Assembly: GCA_013399305.1 (NCBI GenBank)
Contig: VXAI01000379.1
Span: 316,532 to 380,531 of the forward strand
Reading direction: 5' to 3'
DNA length: 64,000 bases
From: Rostratula benghalensis
Lineage: Eukaryota; Chordata; Aves; Charadriiformes; Rostratulidae
Position 1 is the first letter of the stretch. Each line of letters begins with the position of its first letter. Below the pieces are notes generated by a model. The model had not been told where the DNA came from. It did no database searches and was given only the letters and a program-made list of their open reading frames with translations. Shown here piece after piece: positions 38,901 through 51,796 of this stretch. The translations under genes and the position numbers were made by a program.

Positions 38901-41135
38901 ATTGGGACAACTTTCTGCCAAGCAACACTAAATTTTTATGACCCAGACACAAGTGCAAGGCTAAAGCAGAGGCACAAGGATAGTTCTGTAACTATGGCTA
39001 TTTATTAACAGTCTTGAGAGCTATAACATGCCATTTTTAAAGCACCTTAATGCCTAGGGGGAAAAGAAAGGTCTCAACATAGCAATTCCTCTTTTAACTA
39101 ATACTTTATGTATTTCCCTACTTCCACACAATAGCTCACTTCTTAATCTGACCTTTCCTTGTACTCTCCTAGCTATCTGCCCCCTCTTTAGCTCCTGTCA
39201 TTTCACTTTCTCTTCCCAGTAGACTCCTAAGGTATACTTTAAAAGCAGCAGACAGAGGACATCCTCCAGATGGGCTGTCAGCTCACAGAGCAGATGCAGA
39301 GACCCCTGCCCTGCGGCGCCTTGAGGGACATTCTCAGTGACGGAATGGTCCTGAGGAGCACTTTGCCTCCACAGCCCTGTGAAGCAGCTCTAGGTCTGGC
39401 CATTGATACCAGCCTGGTGCCTCTGCTGCTTGTGGCAAGCACCTCAGTGACACCTTCATTTCATGCAGGCAGGTCTTTTGGTCATGCAGAAGTCCAACCA
39501 CAAATAAACACAGGACAGCACCAGATGCACACCCTTTAGCTTAGAGGACATGCTCTTCCCTTCCCCAGGGGGGAGTAAGGAGGGAGAGAGAATAATGTGC
39601 TGATCACAAGGTTCAGATATTTCTTTGGGCTTTTATGAAATATCTGGCATTTTTCAAAAACCTCCCCAGGATCTCCCTTTCCTGCTGCTTGCCCACAGAG
39701 ATGCTCTCATGCAATTGTGTTTACTGTCACCCTCCCATTCCCAGTGCCCTGGAAGTACAGCTCTGTGCAAGAATGCCTGAGGAGGCAGCTGGCAGCATTA
39801 CAGTGATTCCTTGGCTCCCTGAGTCCTCCACTCCCCAGAAAAAAAAAAAAAAAAAACAACCTGCAGAGTATACAGACCCGCTCTTCTGTTACCCGAGCAG
39901 ACAGTAAGTTTATTCTGCACTTCACAAATTCAATGCAAAGAGGAAGGTGGGTGAAAATTATTTTGAACCCACTTCTCATCTTTCCCCAGCGGAAATCATG
40001 AATAACAGAGGCCAAGGAACTAACAGCTACTACTCCCACCTCATGCTCCGTGGAGCAGTTTAGAGCCCTCTCTCCTGCAGCATTTAGTTACACACTGTCA
40101 AAATCTTGCATGTCACCAGGGTTTTTCTCATCTTTTTTATAGACCTATGGCTGCCTATGTTATACATGACAACAAATTGCAATTCTGCATGCTGTATCAG
40201 CTATGTTTTGCTTTGTAAAGCCTTCTCTTGTTCTGTCTAACAAACTGTAATCTGTTTCTACCCCTCAAGAAAGGCATTTTTTCTCTTCTGCAACAAGAGG
40301 AGCTCCTTTTTAAAACCTTAGCTTTTACATTAACTGTCTATGCTGCACCTGTTTAATTCAATCAGAATAATAACTTATTTTTTTACTTTCTGCAAAGAAA
40401 TGTGACCAAAAAAAGATAATATATTGTCAGGAAAACCAATAATTATTTTGTTTGTGCTTTTTTAAAGAAAAAGTAAGTACAAAGCTATCCATGTTCAGGT
40501 GCAAATCAAAAGTCTGTAGCTGGTTCTTCAACAATAACATGCAATTTCCACAATTCAGTGTACATTTCTGTGAAATTTCTTGTCAGCTGAGAACCAATTT
40601 CACTCGTAAAAAGCCTTCTCCTTCTCTTTAAAAGACCTACTTATTGATCTGCCCTAAGTAATATTCCTATTTCAGTCTAGGATAGGTTTTTTTTTTTTAG
40701 TTTAAATTCCATTCCTTATTACCTTCAATCAAATCAATAAAGTCAATTTAAAATTAAATTAGTTTGTCAGAAATTCTATAAGTTCAAAGTAAATGGTACC
40801 TACTTCTCTTCTTTTTTTAACTAAAACTAATGAAGCCAACTATTTCTAAATTTTTCATATACACACATTGCCAAATACATATGCTGAAGTATGTGCATGG
40901 GATCATATAGTCCACATTTACATGTGCATAAACAGATGCTTACACTTGGAAATAAGCACTTAAATTCCTGTACTGCCTGCAAAGAGATTTATTACCCTGG
41001 AAGGTCAATTGGTTTGTGTGACGATTAATTACTGTGCCAAATGTTATTTCTGTGTGAAAAAGGGCATTTCTGAGACAAAACTGGGACAGATAGGTTTTGA
41101 GACTTTTGATTAATGCCTGTTTTGACTGCTGCAAT
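35977..41135. other. Unique non-coding sequence, no gene recognised
   Basis: No exon, RNA gene or transposon is recognised in 5.2 kb. Simple features are a (TTTTG)3-type patch at 37168-37188, an A18 run at 39839-39856 and a T12 run at 40687-40698. AT content rises from about 40300 to 40950. Open frames are short and occur in all frames. Confidence 0.57.
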
Positions 41136-41250
41136 AGATGGGTAGACCTGCTGCTCAGCAACATGGATAATGGTGTTTTTATCAGTGTTAGGTTGATGCC
41201 TGCACTCAATAATCTGAAAGGTGTCTTCCAACCTAGACAATTCTATTTTA
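41136..41250 (+). mobile_element. Highly diverged CR1 3' tip
   Basis: The stretch reads AGATGGGTAGACCTG...CAGCAACATGGATAATGG...CAGTGTTAGGTTGATG, then ACTCAATAATCTGAAAGGTG and TCTTCCAACCTAGACAATTCTATTTTA. It follows in order the CR1 subfamily whose last part reads 'GTGTAGATGTGG..CTTAGGGACATGGTTTAGTGG..TTGGCAGTG.T.GGTTAA', then 'ACTCGATGATCTTAGAGGTCTTTTCCAACCTAAA.GATTCTATG'. The copy at 59588-60108 belongs to that same subfamily. Many substitutions and loss of the octamer repeat indicate an older insertion. Similarity is not traceable upstream of about 41136. Confidence 0.72.
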
Positions 41251-44200
41251 TTACTTTATTTAAGCTGTTTCTTCCCACCATCTACATGAAGGCTGTGCAC
41301 TGCCCTTTACTGGGTTTGGAGACAAAACAAAGTTTGTCTTTATAAGAGTTCAAGACTTGTGCTGTTATATTGCCTGTGTACTCTCTCCAAGTTGAGTAAC
41401 TTGCAAGCCCTGTGACCAGTTTCAACCGAATTCAATTCAACAACAGAACTCTCACAATTATAGAGTCTCTAAGTTTCATGAAAATAGGTAATTTGCTTTC
41501 CACATGATACAGCCATCACATGACTGCAGTTTGCTTCCACTCTCATTACATTTGTTTGCTTGCTTGCAACTGTTTTCTTGGGAAGGAGGCAGGCAGGAAA
41601 GGGGAAGAGGGGAGCATGAATTGAAGGCAGTGGTCTAGAAAGCAAAGGGTACAGCTAGCAATAAAAAATGTGCTTAGTCCATGGCTTCGTCCACTTTGCA
41701 TCTGTAATCTCCCCTGACAGACATGAAATTGCAAGGCAATCACTGGTACAGGAGGTACACAAACAGATGCAGCAATGTGTTAACAACAAAGGGACTGATG
41801 AAGGAACAAGAGATTAAAAAACCCTCTTACTTGCTGGCATTAAAAAATACTGCTCCTAGGAAATTTAGACGCTTTGTATAGTATGAACTTGGTTGGACAC
41901 ATGTAACTCACCTTAACACTTCAACTGGATGTGGATTCAGACACTTGTTTTATGTCACTCAGAACCAGACATTTAACGTAGGACTGTACAACGAACCCAT
42001 GTTTTACTATCCTGTATGTGATTTGGCTTCCTTTAATTGAGGTGCCGCACAAATCCCCGCTATGCAAATATAGGTGCTTTTCCATTGCTAAAATAAGATG
42101 TTATCTAACTTTACTGGGTTTGGAACAGAGGCAAAATTAGCACACATATTTTTAAAAAATGGAGCACATCACATTTGTTCCAGCCAAAACCATAGCTGCT
42201 CACTGGGGGACAGCCACATGTTTGCAGAAGCAGAAGTAGATTTTACAAGAGTCACTTTTCTTTGTTTGCATCATTAACTTTATTATGGTTTAAATGCACA
42301 CACCAAGGTTTGAAAAAAAGGTGATCTTAGGTGATTGGAGTAAAGTAAGTAAACAGTATTGTCCAGACTTGTATTGTTCTTTTTCTCTGTGTTTCAATCC
42401 TGTTTTTATGGTTGGTAGTCTACTGACATCCTTGTGTAAGCAGTTATGGCTGAGACATACAAAGTCATTGTGCCATGAATTCCTGACGTCAGGTGCAGGA
42501 CTACAGATCAAGAAATAGTTTATCACCATACAAGCAAAACCCTGACTGATGGGACTGCATTTAAATACATGCCATCTGGGCTCGGGTATGCCTTTCACCT
42601 GAGCCCATATTGCCAAAGAAATTTTCTGGGTCCCCACTGCATCAGAGTGCCCAAAGAGAAATACAGATACATAAAAACAAACCACACCTCAAATGTCACT
42701 CTTAGATCAAATAATTTCTATGCTTCAGCCTTTTTATGGAAGTTAAAAACAGTCCTTGAAAGTACACACTGTGGTGTAGTTGACAGCACCTACCTTTTAG
42801 GTATTTTGTTCTCAGTATCAATTGGGAGAGAGGTGTGCATCTGGAGATACCCTCCTGTCTCCATTGCAGTTGCCTGAGCATCCTGCCCCTCCTAAAGCAT
42901 GAAATATTTTGAAAAATGCCAAGTGCACTGGGTTGCCATCTGCATCAGTAACCTGCTCAGCACCTGGCAGCATCCAGCCCCAAAGTTCATTTCTGACTAG
43001 TCTTGGCAAGTTTGCACCTAAACTTTGCAACCGAGGCCTAGATATACATGAAATTATTGTTCCTCCTTCGTTGGTATAAACTCCAAATGTAATCTGAGTT
43101 GAGAAAAGACCTTGTTGCAGAATCAATTTCTGACAGTTTATAGTTAAAAGAACTGAGAAGCACATTTTGAAATTGCTGCTGATGTAACAAGAGCCTGAGA
43201 ACTTCACTAATACTTAATTGAGGGAAAAGTAACTGAAGGAGCATTGCTTGGAGATCTGCCAGAAGGATTTTAACAGCTGGAAGTTGAAAAGTGATTAATT
43301 TTGACAGCAATAAACGCTCTGTGTTCATAAGTAATTATGTTTAGATTTCCGAGCTGCTTGAATTCTTTTCTGTGTACTATTAACATCTTATTATCCAGCT
43401 AGGAATTTGGATTATCTTTATTTAGAAAAATTATGAAAACTCACTTTTTCCCTAGCAGGTACTGACTGATCTTGGGAAAAGAAAAGTGAATGCACCCTGG
43501 AATGAATAATTCAGAAGAACGGGTTTCAGTAAAAAGTGACCACACTTACCCCATCTCTTGAGGGAAGACAAGGGATGACTGTCTGGGCAAGCCTAAAAAA
43601 GAGAGAGAAACATGGGACCAGAAGGCTCTAGCCGGAAGTATCTTGAAGGGGCTCTGATCTGCCTGCTAGCCAGTTTTGTCAGCTCTCCTGATGTACAATT
43701 GCTACCAAAGTTGCAATAGCTACAGAATGTAGTCTCCTTTGAATAGATACAGCCACAACACTGACTATATCAAGAGAAAGGGCAAGGGCAGTAAGGTAAT
43801 AATCACATAACCAAACACCAGCATTGGAGTGGTAAAAGTGATGTGCATTGGCTGGACTTCATGGCTTTTTGATGCATCTTGAAGATCCAATGGAAACAAA
43901 CTATGAGGAATGAGAGGACTAAACAGTTAGGCTTGGGAGTTACCAATTGAGGGCAAGGCATCCTCAACCATGAAACAGCCTACAGAGATGAGTGTGTAGA
44001 ACATTTAACCAGAGAGCAGAGCCCTCCTGGACTTTCTTTGCCTTAAGCATAATCCAGCACAAATCTCCAGCCAGACAGGAATCTGCCCCATTGCTTGCAG
44101 ATGCGAAGGTGAAGGTATTCAGCTCTCCAGTTGTAGTTTACCATCCTCTGAAGTGCACCCTTGAAAAAAACAAGGTATGATTGATTCAAACAAGTGGAAG

Positions 44201-47200
44201 ATATGACCAAAGCCAACTCTGACCCTCTGACTGTGTCTGAAAGAATGCATCCAGGTGGCTGAAGATAAGAGAGCTCAGAGGAAAGAGATAAAACAAAAAC
44301 CTCCCTTAGTAAAGAACGTGGCTGGCAATTTTTTTCTTGCAAGTGGTTATGGCCACAAGAAGACTCTCCACAATTAATAGAGTGAAGACTGTATGCTGCA
44401 ATCGCCAGCTCTGAGGAACTGCCAGTTCTGGCACACAAACCTCTGAGGAGCTCATGACGAAACACAATCTTCTGAACACACACGTATTGCCTACACGAGA
44501 CAAAGGAAGCAGGCTCAGTTTGCAGCAGATTTCACAGTGCACAGCCTGTGCTGGTAAGGCAAACATCAAACCCCATGTCTGCCTTCAGTGGAGCCCCCCT
44601 GCGCAGGCTGGGGAGCACCAGCTAATAGAGCAAGAGACACAGGGTGCCCCACTGGTGTAGCAAATCCATTGACAGGCACACACCAGCCATTAGATAAACA
44701 CGTACATGACCTTGGCGTGAAGGGGGAGAATATTTCAACAAACCCTTCTCTCTCTGCTGCAGATCACCTAGCCCATACAATGCTTGATAGAGTCTGGTTT
44801 GTTGCCATGCACTTTTGTCCTAGCATGGGAGATTCCTAGGTTTGTATATAATCTCCTGGCTTTCTTCCTCATTATATGAGGCATTTAAAATATTTGCCGA
44901 GCCCTTGGCATAGCTTTTGCAACAAAGAACTGGTAAAACAAGGAGAAAAATGCAGTTGCAGGACGGCAGTTACATTTAGGAGGTGGCATGTGGGAATTTC
45001 CCAGTGCTCCTTTGATCCAGAAATTTGTTTGTTATTTACACTGGTCTCTTTCAAGGCCAGTGATTAATTTAGACTAGATACCCAGCTTTCAAACGGCTTC
45101 ACTTTAGGCAGATGACTGAGCTTACAGGCTCTTTCTTAGAATAGGTTGCAACTGGGTGTGTTTCCTATACCAGTGATGCAAGAGGAGGATCATCCTCACC
45201 TTTTTCCTCCTACTTGGTCCCAGGCTATGAGATAACAGTACAAAGAAAGGAGTGCAGCGTGAAGCAGAGAAGGAAAGGATAGTTAAAGCATGGGATTTGT
45301 CGGGCCACACTTTATTTTCTGGGTGGGTCTGTTGAAATCAGGCAGAGATCTAACACTGCACCTATCATCAGTGTTTGCCTTCATGGGAAAGAATACACAG
45401 TCCCTGTCAGCTACTAGAGATCATTCACAGCAGCTAGAAATTCACAGCAGCAGCCCCAAATGTGCAAAGCCCAACTCTCCAGTGACTTCAGCATTGAATC
45501 AAAAGACTTCTTGGGTGAATCTCTTGGCTGTTCCAGTGTCAAAATAAAACTTTGCTCAAATGAGACATCTGAGAAGCTGCTAAGAAGGAATGGACATTTC
45601 CTCCTCTGTAACCTCTCAGGGTTTTATTTCAGGAAGGGCTGAGCAGGGGCTTGGCATTTATCCCCAGGAAGCATCATACTTATCCAGTCCCTTCCTGCTC
45701 ACCACATCCCTGATGTTAAGTAGCTTCAACTGCAAAATAAAGCAGTATGACTGCTATCCCTTGTGTCACTTCCACTCAGCCATGCATTCAGCTGTTTGCT
45801 TTATATGCATGGAATATCTCATTTAATATTTCACTAAGTTACTTCAATCTTAGAAAAAGAGAGCTTCAGGAAGATGGATAAAATAAGCATCATATGATAT
45901 TAAGTGTTTTTGATGTTTAACGTCATGGCATGTGTAACAGCACTGTGCAAATTGGATTAGATTCAGATACAGTCTCCTTTAGACTAGTGCCTGTTTATTA
46001 AGCCTCCGTCTAGTCAGTATAAAAATGAAAATTTCTTCAAAAACAGCTTACTTCCACCCTTATGCTCATTCTGCCATCAGTCTTTTCCATAAGATGACAT
46101 AGCAGAGAGAGGACAGTTGAGGGAGAAATAGTTAGTAAAAAAGAATGAACAACTGTTAAAGTGGAAAAGCCAGTCAAACTCTCTGGTTGAAGCCCCCTTT
46201 TAAAAACCTAGTTTTCCCTGCATACTCGGGGGATCACAGTCAATAAGATGGATGATTCTGGGTCTCCTGCTTGGGCAAAATGCACTGGGAAATTACTTAG
46301 GCATGCTCCATTTTGCCCAGATAACTGCAACAATTTCCCATGGCTTCAGGATCAAACTTGAATGATTCTTAACCATAACACAATAAGAAAACAGAATCAC
46401 AGTCCTGACATTTTTGGTTTGCATTGATAAAATGCACCCCATCTCTAGGAACACCTCCTCTCTTCCTCATTGTTACACTGGGCTTTGTTACAGTGACCCT
46501 CCCATTATCAGTTATAAGCAAGCTACTTTGACAGCCACTGCAAAATACAGCGCAGAAATTCAAAGAATTCTGAAAAAATTCCCCTGCAGAAAGTGCAGAG
46601 AGGCAGGATTTGTTAGCACATTGTAATGAATTGCACTGCTTCCCTCACTGTCCTACAGCTAGCTAGTTGAAAATGTAGCTCAAATGCTAGATATGGTAAG
46701 TACAAATTTTGACATGGCCTTCAACAGGGCCAAAATCTCAGGTAGGCTACAAACACAGATGCAGTGGCACGTTCAGTATTTGTTCTTCTCACTGTAGATC
46801 TGAGAACATTTCATACCTAATAAGAGCAAAACACCTGTGATACATCACACTTTTAACAGGACTCATGTATCTAAAAAGTCTGTGGTCAGTTTGGCTATTG
46901 TTCTCACCCCTCCTCATCTCTACAGAGATCCATGAGTTTAATGACAAAGTGCATTTATAGCAAACCCCGATAATATGTAAAACAGGCTATCACTGGCAAG
47001 TCCTTCATCTTTTTTCTAATGTTGTCTCTCAGGGTACAGCAGCATCTCCAGTGCCTTTCATGCTTTGAAATCTCTTCCATCTTTATTGCTCCAGGTTTCT
47101 CCATGGAGGCAGTTAATAAAATTTACTGTTAGCTACAAACTCTGCAAATCCAGCCCCTGGAAGATAAGCCAATGCAATATGCTGGCTTCAAAGCTGGCAG

Positions 47201-47430
47201 GATCAAACTGAGCAGGATCATTTGGTGGGATTTCTGCCTGTAAGGGAGACAAATGTCAGGTCACGCAGGGTTACCAAAGGCAAGTCATTTGTTTTGTATT
47301 GATAAGCAAGGGTGACTTCAACTGAGATCCCCTTTAGTCATTGAATCTCCCAAGGTGAGGATGGGGTTAAAAAAAAGGATTTCCTAAATCCGACTCTGTT
47401 CCAAAAAGGTTAGGGATAAAACTAGCAGCA
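41251..47430. other. Unique non-coding sequence with candidate conserved patches
   Basis: No gene is recognised. An octamer ATGCAAAT lies at 42062-42069 in a patch with retained CpGs (about 42035-42075). A TAAT-rich block at 43025-43445 is listed separately. The open frames at 42818-43207, 42290-42685 and 44043-44483 (all minus, 129-146 codons) resemble no known protein and lack splice or promoter context. Confidence 0.55.
43025..43445. promoter_or_regulatory. Candidate conserved non-coding element, TAAT-rich
   Basis: A 420-base AT-rich block contains CTTAATTGAGG (near 43213), GTGATTAATTTTGAC (near 43291), CATAAGTAATTATG (near 43326) and TTGGATTATCTTTATTTAG (near 43407), plus isolated CpGs in CCGAGG, TTCGTTGG and AAACGC. 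No transposon is recognised. Homeodomain and GATA-like motif richness suggests, but does not show, enhancer activity. Confidence 0.25.
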
Positions 47431-47725
47431 ATTATGTACTGTTATTAAAATAGCACCTAGAGGTGCATGCCAAGAACCTCACTAAACACACAGAGATGAT
47501 TCCTGCACCAAAGAATTTTCAATATGAACAGACAAGACAAAGGCAGTACTGTTATTCTCATTTTGCGAACACTGAACCAAGACACAGAGACTAAGTCACC
47601 ACGGCACAGAGATTAGGTCACTTGCCAAGGTCGTACGAGGGATCTGTGCTACAGCCAGGACCTGAATCTATTTGTATGACTCAGCCATAGTCCTGTGCTC
47701 CGTAAGAGCAATGCCCTTGCTCATC
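47431..47725 (+). mobile_element. Ancient MIR-like SINE (amniote CORE-SINE type) fragment
   Basis: The plus strand follows a MIR-type element in order. It begins ATTATGTACTGTTATTAAAATAGCACCTAGAGG. A middle part follows with GATTCCTGCACCAAAGAATTTTCAATATGAACAGACAAGAC. Then comes the signature '..TTATTCTCATTTTGCGAACACTGA..', '..AAGACACAGAGACTAAGT..', 'AGATTAGGTCACTTGCCAAGGTC' and 'GGACCTGAATCTATTT', ending with CCTGTGCTC. MIR reads 'CTCATTTTACAGATGAGGAAACTGAGGCACAGAGAGGTTAAGT.ACTTGCC.AAGGTCACA' in the same order, and the CACCTAGAGG start is shared with MIR-related repeats of turtles and birds. A partial duplication of the CACAGAGA..TTAGGTCAC portion seems present (47581-47616). Such elements moved using a LINE partner's enzyme and have been silent for over 100 million years. 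Confidence 0.75.
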
Positions 47726-49539
47726 CCGAGTTTCCAGGGCTGCATTGGTCCAGTTTCGATTTTTCAGAACCAAAGGTCAAAAAACTTTAGCTCAGAATCC
47801 CACTGCACTCAAATCCCCAGCAAAACAAGTTTGAATGCAGGAAGAATATGCTTCTGTAAACGAAGCCACATTCTGTGTAGGCCCACATGTTGAAGAGGCT
47901 CTTACATGGTCAGACCTATGTTGCCACCCTGCCCACTGATACATGCAAGCACAATCCCAGCAAGAGGCTGTCTAATTCCTTGTTTGTTGTGTGAAAACAC
48001 ACATTTTTCACTAGTTGCAAAGAGTGGGAAGGAATCCTACCTAACCACAGCCTTAAGTATTGGGTCTGGCTAACAATTTGTGAACTGATTTATTCCACCA
48101 TTTTTCTAAATGTTATTTTAGTTAATGTCTTACTTTAAACCAAAAGCTAATCTTTATATTCAACATCCAAACATCCAAAATAATGAAGAGGAAATTTCAG
48201 AGGCAGAAATGCTGTATTTAATTCTCACTTACTTTCAAGGACATTAGATGCTTGATGACTCTTTGTGCCCCTATAAAACTTCAAATTTTCTGGGTCTTAC
48301 AGCTAGAATGCTGTACTTCTACAATCTTGCATTACTGAAAAGTCTTTCACCTCTAAAACTCAAACTATACCATTTTATGTGCATGCTGCAGTAAAATATT
48401 TCTGTTGTCCTGAAACCAGGTTGCTTATCTCTTCTGGCTGATATTGTCTTCTTCCCTAAGAATTTTACAGGAAATGAATGGGGAAAAGAGCTACATCTCT
48501 CTTTTCCCAACCTTCATTGCTTGCTTAAGAAGCAAAACAAGCCCTAGCTATTTTATCTATGACAGGCTTGATAATTCAGAAGAGTAATTTCTGATGAGAC
48601 TTGTATGTCTTTTGACATGTCATTTGTTACTATGAAGAGGGCAAAACAATTCATGTTACCATATTGTGTAAACACTATTGCAGGTTAATCTTTGATATCC
48701 ACTACCTCCTTCACCACCATCTTTTTACTGAGAGGTCAAACTTATTGGTTATGTTATTTCCCATTAAAATTGATAGCTCTTTGCTGATTATTCAAGCTAG
48801 CAAAATTAACAAAATACTTCTGCTTTTCTCTGTCACTCACCCATGCCTGTAGGTAAAGCTATACTACCCTTGTCAAGGATTGTGAGCGTCTAGTTCATGG
48901 AAACATTCCCTGAAAAGCATTTAGTTCTGCAAAAGACTCTCCCCATTGAAAATGAATGTGAGATTTTAACAGATTCTGATGAAATAGGAGCTGAATCTCT
49001 TTTGCTCCTAGTTCTGAGCCTCAGTGCTAAGTTCACCTTTTAAATTCTGTAGAGAGATTAAAATAGGAAGGAGGAAATTATTTCTGGAAGTATCCTGTTG
49101 CTGCTAAAGATACACTGGGTCAGATTCATGTTTTACTTGAAAAAACACCGAACCCATAATTAAGTACTCATGTATTTCTCCTACAGATCAGCACGTAGAT
49201 CATTGATTTCCAACATGGCTGAGAAAGAGTTTGCAAGGGAGTCCAGCACACAAGCAATAAGGCTTAAGTCCAACTCACCAACATAATAATGGAAGTTCTG
49301 GTGTCTTCAAAGACAATCTCACAAAAATACCCAGAGTGTTCTTGTTTTCCCACTAGGTAATTCTGGCTTTATAGATAGTGTCCAACTACTATACAGCTCA
49401 TGCTGCTTTTAAAAACGTAGCATTTCATTGTTGATTCATGTAGAAGTTCAATAAAAACAGAAGGGTTGTGTTCACTTTGAGGAATGCTAACAGAATACTT
49501 AGCTGTGAATTAGAATATCAGATAAGCTAGTCCATATTG

Positions 49540-49980
49540 ACAAATTAATTATTTCTATTATTCATTGCCCCTTTTTTTTTTTAATCAAAAACTCATTAAG
49601 TCAGTGGGTGAGCTGTTCTGAGGAGGTATAATCAAAAGATAATCACACCAGATTTGAATAATTTTATCACAGCTCATCCACTTTAGGCTTCTCTACTGAT
49701 CTAAAGGATGAGATTTGAACTTCATTACAAGCTGATTATAAATATAACTCGGATGGATGGGAAAGTAGTTTGAAGACATTTTAGCCTGCTAATGAGTTCC
49801 CTTTGAAGCATGTGAGCTGGTTGTTGGTCAAATTTGTAAACAATTATTACTTGTCTACAAGGAACTAGGACATTGAAGAAGTTCTTGGATTTTATTAATT
49901 AAATTAATTTTTAAGCAGAGAATGAAGACCACTGTCATATAACTCTCTTTCATCACATTAAATATGCTTTCCACTGTTCT
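49540..49980. promoter_or_regulatory. Candidate conserved non-coding element, TAAT and GATA rich
   Basis: This AT-rich block has ATTAATTAAATTAATTT at 49894-49910, AATTAATTATT near 49544, AGATAA (49637-49642), TTATCA (49664-49669) and TAAACAATTATTAC near 49838. AGATAAG lies just upstream at 49520-49526. The combination of homeodomain, SOX-like (ACAAT) and GATA-like words over about 400 repeat-free bases resembles developmental enhancers. AT-richness alone raises the chance rate of such words, so confidence is limited. Confidence 0.3.
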
Positions 49981-51364
49981 GATAACAGAAGGTTTCCAAG
50001 GACCTCATCCTTGAGACCATGTCCATTTTTTTCAAGCTACAGTCTTTTGTGTAGTAATAAATTCTTTTCCTCCTACATCCATTCCATCACTTAGATATTC
50101 AAAGCAACTTCAGCATTCCTTTGAGAAGCAGTTCAGGCAGCATGTGCTCACCCTACTCTTTCAAAAGGGCTGTGTCATTGCAGATCAACACTATTCAACT
50201 GCATTAGAAGACAAAAAAATCTGATCTGGTAGGTGGTGCATTGTAATCACTACAAAACAATGGCTACATATCCTGTATCTAGTGTCAGATTCATTACCAT
50301 TACTACTTGCTCATTTCATTTACCTCATACAGAAGGAGTTTTGCACTTCATGCTCTGAGAAGCAGGTATGGTTGTGCAAGTACATCTCTGCACCGAATGA
50401 CCTATAGCAAGCCCCAAGGAACCGCCTCTGTTCAATGATAAGCAAGCACCATTACTGTCAGTCCTGTTTGAGTCTGTCCTAAGACTATGATCTGCATTGT
50501 TGTTGCAGGACAGAACGGTTTCTGCAATACATGAACACACACTGACCTACCCCTCTTAGGGCACTCCCATCAAGATCTGCAGGTAAGGACAAAGGAGGCC
50601 CACAATAGTAACCCAACTTCCCCAGCTGGCATCTCAGTACCCCACCACTGTGCTGTAGGAACTGCGAACCATAGGACCATTCATGGATGTGCCCCCTGTG
50701 CCCAAGTGTAGCTCGCAGAAACCTCAAGGCCTGAGACTAGCATGTCACAGCCTTGTGCTCAGACCAGTGTAGTTCAGGTTGGGTTCAGATGAGCGCTCTA
50801 CACCTACAAGAGAAAAGAGTCTGAACCTCAACCTCCAAGCACCTCCAAACTTCAGAATTGCCTGAGTTGGGAAAATTGCATGCTTCACATAGCTATAGTT
50901 GTAAAAGCAGCTATTCAGTAGCTGAGTTTAAAGACACATTCCAGTGTGTCACACTAAGCCTCTAACAACCCTCAGGAGGCTGTCTCAAAATGTGGTAATG
51001 CTACTCCCATGTTAATACACCTGGCAGAGTAAGTGCTTCCTTCCATTAAAAATGTCATTAGTTCTAGGAATGCTAAGATAAGAGGTACACAGTACTCATT
51101 TGTATGCTGGTATCTCCAATATTCAGCCCCTGAGATTATCGAGCAGACACAAAGCAGCAAACACAGAATGCCTGTATTAACAGTAAATTGACTTTTCTCT
51201 ATGTGCCTGAAAACATTTTCTAATTGAAGACATACATAGCCTTCAGTACTTCACAGATGTAAAATTTAAAAGGACTATGGAATTAAGCCTACCCCGATAA
51301 CAAGTTTGAGTACAATTCTTGTCCATGCTGAGGGCAACATCTTGTTAACATGTGTCTTAGTGGT

Positions 51365-51540
51365 TTTTAACATAATGCATTAGCTCATTACAGATAAGCC
51401 CTGAGCCTAAGCGGTCTGGGTAATCTAAATGAGAGAGAGAATAGCGCCTTTCAAAACGATGAACTGACAGAACAAGAAGCAGAAATTTAACTTCACCAAG
51501 CAAACCATCTCAGCAGAAGTTCCTATAAGACAAGTCAAAG
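51365..51540. promoter_or_regulatory. Candidate conserved non-coding element
   Basis: A repeat-free patch contains ATGCATTAGCTCATTACAG, GATAAGCC, GTCTGGGTAATCTAAATGAG and three isolated CpGs (AGCGG, TAGCGCC and AACGAT). TAATC is a bicoid/OTX-type homeodomain word. Retained CpGs in an AT-rich setting are the main reason for flagging it. Confidence 0.22.
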
Positions 51541-51784
51541 AAACTTCAAAAGCTTTTTGGTTTTCCCTGATTTTCCTTCAGCTTGCTATTCCTAAAGATA
51601 CCAGGTGCTCAGACAAATTGTTCAGGCCTGGAATTGGGAACATACAAAGGAACTGTTTAAAGTTATATTTATAAAATTAAGTTGTATCTTAAAAACATGT
51701 AATTTTTTTTTAACATCTATCAGTTCATTTGAAAGGCAGTTGAAGGCCATCACTTTTTTCTAGATAAAAACCTCTTAACTTTTA

Positions 51785-51796
51785 GCCTAATTAGGC
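51785..51796. promoter_or_regulatory. Perfect 12-base palindrome with TAATTA core
   Basis: GCCTAATTAGGC is its own reverse complement, with the homeodomain dimer core TAATTA in the middle. It could bind paired-type or other homeodomain dimers. This is a motif reading only. Confidence 0.2.

Noticed and set aside
44043..44483. 146-codon open frame on the minus strand
   Set aside because: Composition is ordinary, no motif or signal is recognisable, and overlapping frames are similarly open.
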